From Alphaproteobacteria bacterium UBA5343 (GTDB taxonomy: Bacteria > Pseudomonadota > Alphaproteobacteria > RF32 > UBA5343), in the NCBI GenBank assembly GCA_002410125.1, contig DHQH01000023.1, forward strand, positions 29,832 to 38,452: a stretch of DNA of 8,621 nt, written 5' to 3'. A program made the position numbers and the translations under genes. Shown here piece by piece: positions 5,354-8,621 of the stretch. Each line of letters begins with the position of its first letter. The stretch's first letter is position 1. The notes beneath the pieces are model-generated. The model was not told the origin of the DNA, did not search any database, and was given only the letters and a program-made list of their open reading frames with translations.

Positions 5354-5854
5354 CTAAGCTGTTGCCAGCTTTGTTTTCCTTTTATAATATGGTGTTTTCA
5401 CCCTTTTAGTTGTCATTGGCCTAATTTCGATATAACACTGAACACCAATTTCTTCCAGAGCCTTCTTTTCAATTATCTCTTTAGCATACTGATAATCTCT
5501 TTCCAAATCATATACCAGTTCCTTTTTTACAAAATAAGAAACAGTATATTTTGGATCGCAATTTTTCAGTTTTCCTAAATGAGGTGTTAATTTCTCAATA
5601 TCCTCAATAGAGAAACGAATATAGACATCAAAACTCTTTAGCTTTTCATCTATAATCTCTTTTAAGAAAAACTCCCCTGTCCGAGAATATTTCTTAATGG
5701 GTTCAGGTTTTTTCCAGTACCAACCAGAATTTACCCATTTCTCACCAATTCTAGCTACTTCTTCCCATCCTACAATGTGAAAGAAAAATTTCACTAGCTC
5801 CCATGCACATCCTATCAGAGCCGCACAGGCAATAATAATATAAAAATTTTTCAT
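5354..5854 (-). CDS. Hypothetical membrane-anchored or lipoprotein-like protein
   Basis: I do not recognise this 166-residue protein. The N terminus is a hydrophobic segment (residues 4-18) ending LIGC (13-16), which fits a lipobox; it could be a lipoprotein or be held by an uncleaved membrane anchor. An aromatic stretch follows, with WVNSGWYWKKPEP at about 41-53. The rest is soluble, charged and apparently alpha/beta (DVYIRFSIEDIEKL, CYIEIRPM), ending in a strongly basic tail (TTKRVKTPYYKRKTKLATA). Evidence that it is real: a long open frame not shadowing another gene, a signal-like start, a minus-strand terminator 4 nt after the stop, and otherwise empty DNA on both sides. No Shine-Dalgarno is evident before the ATG. 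It is convergent with the LysM gene and divergent from yajC, interrupting a usually collinear neighbourhood, and may be a lineage-specific insertion. Function unknown. Confidence 0.75.
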   Translation of the reverse strand: MKNFYIIIACAALIGCAWELVKFFFHIVGWEEVARIGEKWVNSGWYWKKPEPIKKYSRTGEFFLKEIIDEKLKSFDVYIRFSIEDIEKLTPHLGKLKNCDPKYTVSYFVKKELVYDLERDYQYAKEIIEKKALEEIGVQCYIEIRPMTTKRVKTPYYKRKTKLATA

Positions 5855-5897
5855 ATGTTTAGATTTAAATTAATAATTACAAAGTTGTATAGTTTCA

Positions 5898-5947
5898 TTA
5901 TCTAATCTATTGGTTTTATTGTCTTTCGTCAATCAAACATTAGATAA
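5898..5947. repeat. Inverted repeat in the divergent intergenic region
   Basis: TTATCTAAT (5898-5906) and its exact complement ATTAGATAA (5939-5947) are separated by 32 nt. They lie between the minus-strand gene and yajC. They could be paired operator half-sites or chance in AT-rich DNA. The rest of the 5855-6064 gap holds no gene that I can support. Confidence 0.3.
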
Positions 5948-6015
5948 GTATTGAATAACTCCACTATTCTGTGCATAATTTCTGTGATTTTTACCAGTTC
6001 ACCTTGCAAGCTCGC

Positions 6016-6021
6016 TATAAT
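6016..6021 (+). promoter_or_regulatory. -10 element of the yajC-secDF promoter
   Basis: A perfect TATAAT lies 43 nt before the yajC ATG, in the only sizeable gap upstream of the operon. The best -35 candidate is TTACCA at 5991-5996 with a long 19-nt spacer, so the assignment rests on the -10 and its position. A weaker alternative is TTGTCT (5919-5924) with TAGATA (5941-5946), 16 nt apart. Confidence 0.45.
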
Positions 6022-6054
6022 CAACCTATATTAACAAAGATAATAAAATTTAAT

Positions 6055-6060
6055 GGAGGA
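6055..6060 (+). promoter_or_regulatory. Ribosome binding site that fixes the yajC start
   Basis: GGAGGA sits 4 nt before the ATG at 6065. It overlaps the in-frame ATG at 6053 (ATGGAGGAA), which would otherwise give a four-residue-longer protein. A strong Shine-Dalgarno within that extension argues for 6065. Confidence 0.8.
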
Positions 6061-6064
6061 ATAT

Positions 6065-6406
6065 ATGTTTATCTCAGAAGCTCTTGCACAAACAGCCGAT
6101 GCTGCAGCAAGCCCATCACCAGTTGGTACATTAGTTCAATTAGCGCTAATCTTCTTAGTGTTTTATCTATTACTAATCAGACCACAACAAAAGAAAATAA
6201 AACAACATGAATATATGCTAACCACAATTAAAAAAGGTGATGAAGTTGTAACAAATGGCGGTGTTATTGCTAAGATTGTAAAAGTTGTAGATGAGCAAGT
6301 AATCGAAGCAGAAATATCTTCTGGTGTTGTTGTGAAAATTCAAAGACCAACAATCAGAGAAATCTTAACAGATAAAGTAGAAGCTAAAACAAAGAGTAAA
6401 AAATAA
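6065..6406 (+). CDS. yajC: Sec translocon accessory subunit YajC
   Basis: YajC is a small inner-membrane protein that associates with SecD and SecF and with the SecYEG channel. The 113-residue product has a short Ala-rich N terminus, one membrane helix (about 20-38, ending in FYLLLIRP), the hallmark RPQQKKIKQH (39-48) just after the helix, and the small cytoplasmic domain with KKGDEVVTNGGV (56-67) and a beta-rich end followed by a Lys-rich tail. The length is normal. It is the first gene of the yajC-secD-secF operon; secD starts 22 nt downstream. YajC is dispensable in E. coli, and its precise role is unsettled. Confidence 0.95.
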   Translation: MFISEALAQTADAAASPSPVGTLVQLALIFLVFYLLLIRPQQKKIKQHEYMLTTIKKGDEVVTNGGVIAKIVKVVDEQVIEAEISSGVVVKIQRPTIREILTDKVEAKTKSKK

Positions 6407-6414
6407 TCTTATTT

Positions 6415-6419
6415 AAAGG
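6415..6419 (+). promoter_or_regulatory. Ribosome binding site of secD
   Basis: AAAGG lies 9 nt before the secD ATG at 6429, within the 22-nt yajC-secD gap. Confidence 0.55.
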
Positions 6420-6428
6420 CATTAAAAT

Positions 6429-7982
6429 ATGTATAAATTTTCCAAAGCAAAAATATATCTAATAGCTTTTATTTGCTTATTAGGTGTGTTTTATTCTATT
6501 CCAAACTTTGTAAAAGACAAAGCCTCGCTACCTAGCTGGTGGCAACCAGTAAACCTAGGTCTAGACCTTCAAGGTGGTTCACATCTTTTATTGGAAGTAG
6601 AAACAGATGTTGTAATAAAAGAAAGAATGCAAGCAACTTCTGATTCAGTAAGACAAGCCCTAAGAGAAAAGAGAATTAGATATCTATCGCTATCAGCTAA
6701 TAATGATAATGTTAGCTTACAGATTCCAAATCTAATTGATGAAAATGAAGCTATCTCAGCTATTAAAAAAATAGATAGAGATTTAGTAGTTGAAAAAAAT
6801 GATGGCAAATTAGACCTTAGATATTCAGAAGAAGCATTAAAACAATTAATGCTAAAAACAGTTGACCAGTCAATTGAAATTGTTCGCCGCCGTATTGATG
6901 AATTAGGTACTAAAGAACCAACCATTCAAAGGCAAGGTCAAAACAGAATTTTAGTTCAACTCCCAGGTGTTGAAAATCCAGAAGCGGTTAAAACTCTACT
7001 TGGTAAAACTGCCAAACTATCATTTCATCTAGTAGATGATAAATCTTCAGCAGCTGATGCTAGAAGAGGTAGAATTTCATCATCTTCAAAACTAATGCCA
7101 GGATCTGCTGGTTCTTACCAATCTCAATATCTAATTGAGCGAAGAGTTGTTGTTGGTGGTGAACATTTAACAGATTCTCAAGCGACATTCCAAGAAGGCT
7201 CCCCAGTTGTATCATTTAAGTTTGATACTTTGGGTGGTAGAAAATTTGGCGATGCTACTAGAAAAAATGTTGGCAGACAATTAGCAATTGTGCTTGATGG
7301 TGAAGTAATTTCAGCTCCAAACATTCAAACAGCTATCATGGGTGGTAGTGGAATTATCACCGGTAATTTCACAACAACAGAAGCAAATGAACTAGCTCTA
7401 CTTTTAAGATCTGGTGCTCTTCCAGCTCCTCTTAATGTATTAGAAGAGCGAACAGTAGGTCCAGGACTTGGTGCAGATTCTATCAAAGCAGGGGGCTATG
7501 CTTGCCTTATTGGTTTAGCTGGTGTTGTAATATTTATGCTACTTGCTTATGGTTTATTTGGAACATTCACAACTATCGCTCTTGCAATCAATATGTTCTT
7601 GCTTTTAGGAGCTCTTAGCTTCTTACAAGCAACTCTTACCTTACCAGGTATTGCAGGTATCGTGTTAACTATGGGTATGGCAGTTGATGCAAATGTATTA
7701 ATCTTTGAAAGAATGAGAGAAGAAGTTAAATACGGTAGAAGTTTGCTAAATGCAATTGATGCAGGATTTAAAAATGCCTTTTCAACAATCATTGATGCTA
7801 ACTTAACTACAATGGCTGCAGCTTTCGTTCTGTTTTATTTTGGAACAGGTCCAGTAAGGGGCTTTGCTGTAACTCTTGCAATCGGTATTTTAACCTCATT
7901 ATTCTCTGCAATAATGGTAACAAGACTAATTGTTGCAACCTGGGTTGAAAGATCAAAACCTAAATCATTACCAATCATATAA
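6429..7982 (+). CDS. secD: Protein translocase subunit SecD
   Basis: SecD, with SecF, uses the proton gradient to pull proteins through the Sec channel on the periplasmic side. The 517-residue length is typical of alphaproteobacteria; E. coli SecD is longer. The first membrane helix is at about 7-24. LGLDLQGG (43-50) is the conserved entry to the large periplasmic domain (about 30-350), with RRRIDELGTKEPTIQRQG (153-170) and the head region containing ISAPNIQ and the TGNF motif (311-314). VGPGLGADSI (343-352) precedes the membrane bundle of five helices. GMAVDANVLIFERMREE (416-432) is the SecD signature with the conserved membrane Asp420, and DANLTT (456-461) and FGTGPVRGFA (471-480) are also typical. 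No truncation or missing key residue is seen. It lies in an operon with yajC upstream and secF 13 nt downstream. Confidence 0.97.
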   Translation: MYKFSKAKIYLIAFICLLGVFYSIPNFVKDKASLPSWWQPVNLGLDLQGGSHLLLEVETDVVIKERMQATSDSVRQALREKRIRYLSLSANNDNVSLQIPNLIDENEAISAIKKIDRDLVVEKNDGKLDLRYSEEALKQLMLKTVDQSIEIVRRRIDELGTKEPTIQRQGQNRILVQLPGVENPEAVKTLLGKTAKLSFHLVDDKSSAADARRGRISSSSKLMPGSAGSYQSQYLIERRVVVGGEHLTDSQATFQEGSPVVSFKFDTLGGRKFGDATRKNVGRQLAIVLDGEVISAPNIQTAIMGGSGIITGNFTTTEANELALLLRSGALPAPLNVLEERTVGPGLGADSIKAGGYACLIGLAGVVIFMLLAYGLFGTFTTIALAINMFLLLGALSFLQATLTLPGIAGIVLTMGMAVDANVLIFERMREEVKYGRSLLNAIDAGFKNAFSTIIDANLTTMAAAFVLFYFGTGPVRGFAVTLAIGILTSLFSAIMVTRLIVATWVERSKPKSLPII

Positions 7983-7983
7983 A

Positions 7984-7990
7984 AGAGGTG
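7984..7990 (+). promoter_or_regulatory. Ribosome binding site of secF
   Basis: AGAGGTG begins 2 nt after the secD TAA stop and ends 5 nt before the secF ATG at 7996, consistent with coupled translation of SecD and SecF. Confidence 0.75.
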
Positions 7991-7995
7991 AAAAT

Positions 7996-8621
7996 ATGAA
8001 ATTATTTAGTTTTTTAACAAAAGATACCAATATCAATTTCTTAAATAAAAGAAAGATAGCTTTTGTATTTTCAGCTCTTTTGGTTATTGCCTCAATTGTT
8101 GAGTTAGGTCTAAACGGTCTTAATTATGGTATTGACTTCTCAGGTGGTATCCTAATGGAAGTTAAAACCGACGGTGCAGCCGATATTAAAGATATGAGAG
8201 CTAAGCTTTCAGGTCTTGAAATTGGTGAGGTTAATCTTCAAACTGTAGGCAATACTGGTGATGAAGTTATGATTAGGGCACAAGCTAAAAATTTGGATGA
8301 AAAATCACAAATGGAAGCCGTTCTAAAAATAAAAGACATATTAGGTGAAACAGTAGAATACAGAAAAACCGAACTTGTAGGTCCAGCCGTTGGTGAAGAG
8401 CTTAAAAAGGCAGGTGTTATAGCTGTTGTTACTGCTCTTTTAGCTATTGCTGCTTATATTTGGTTTAGATTTGAATGGCAGTTTGCAGTAGGGGCTTTAA
8501 TTGCTCTTACACATGATGTTATAACCACTGTTGGTGTATTTTCACTACTTGGTATGGATTTTGGCTTAACAACTGTTGCTGCTATCCTAACCATTGCAGG
8601 TTATTCTATCAATGATACCGT
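7996..8621 (+). CDS. secF: Protein translocase subunit SecF, 5' part
   Basis: SecF forms the proton-driven SecDF complex with SecD. The window holds the first 208 codons and the frame is still open at the edge; the family is about 300-320 residues. A first membrane helix at about 20-37 is followed by YGIDFSGG (44-51), the SecF counterpart of the SecD entry motif. A short periplasmic domain ends at ELVGPAVGEEL (126-136), and membrane helices follow. They carry RFEWQFA (158-164), LTHDVITT (171-178) and AAILTIAGYSINDTV (195-209), a clear SecF signature. The start ATG is set by AGAGGTG 5 nt upstream, 13 nt after secD. Confidence 0.96.
   Translation, partial: MKLFSFLTKDTNINFLNKRKIAFVFSALLVIASIVELGLNGLNYGIDFSGGILMEVKTDGAADIKDMRAKLSGLEIGEVNLQTVGNTGDEVMIRAQAKNLDEKSQMEAVLKIKDILGETVEYRKTELVGPAVGEELKKAGVIAVVTALLAIAAYIWFRFEWQFAVGALIALTHDVITTVGVFSLLGMDFGLTTVAAILTIAGYSINDT

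Noticed and set aside
6053..6064. ATG at 6053 as the yajC start
   Set aside because: The ATGGAGGA sequence is the Shine-Dalgarno region for the ATG at 6065.
5971..6210. Plus-strand open frame of 79 codons overlapping yajC in another frame
   Set aside because: It covers the yajC promoter and 5' end out of frame, lacks a ribosome binding site and has no protein-like features.

Overview
This window comes from an AT-rich bacterial chromosome. By eye it is roughly two-thirds A+T, and stops are mostly TAA. Gene content and order point to a low-GC alphaproteobacterium. The run nagZ ... tatA-tatB-tatC-serS ... LysM/LytM protein ... yajC-secD-secF matches the well-known alphaproteobacterial order nagZ-scpA-scpB-tatABC-serS-surE-pcm-LysM/M23-yajC-secDF. 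An order-level placement (Rickettsiales, Holosporales or an uncultured lineage) cannot be made from this sequence alone. The standard genetic code reads all genes intact.

Layout. Positions 1-2816 (+) form a tightly packed operon: the 3' part of nagZ (peptidoglycan recycling), an M50 site-2-type intramembrane protease, then tatA, tatB and tatC. Junctions are 1, 11 and 13 nt, followed by an 8-nt overlap. serS (+, 2891-4159) follows after 74 nt. It is followed by a short palindromic interspersed repeat and a strong rho-independent terminator. A separate unit (+, 4310-5305), driven by an extended -10 promoter, encodes a predicted lipoprotein with two LysM domains and a degenerate LytM domain. An unrecognised small gene lies on the minus strand (5354-5854), with a hairpin terminator between it and the convergent LysM gene. 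After a 210-bp divergent intergenic region come yajC, secD and the 5' part of secF (+, 6065 to the window end), the accessory module of the Sec translocon.

The genes combine two protein-export machineries, Tat for folded proteins and SecDF-YajC for unfolded ones, with cell-wall remodelling and recycling and with seryl-tRNA charging. Most of this is ordinary core genome.

The main oddity is TatA. A normal TatA head is fused to a tail of about 95 residues made almost only of Lys, Ala, Thr, Pro, Ser and Val, resembling a histone H1-like or Hc-like tail. Other points of interest are an M50 protease where scpA/scpB are expected, the absence of surE/pcm after serS, an apparently metal-site-deficient LytM domain, and the unrecognised gene between the LysM/LytM gene and yajC. 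I found no clear evidence of a wholly new multi-gene system.
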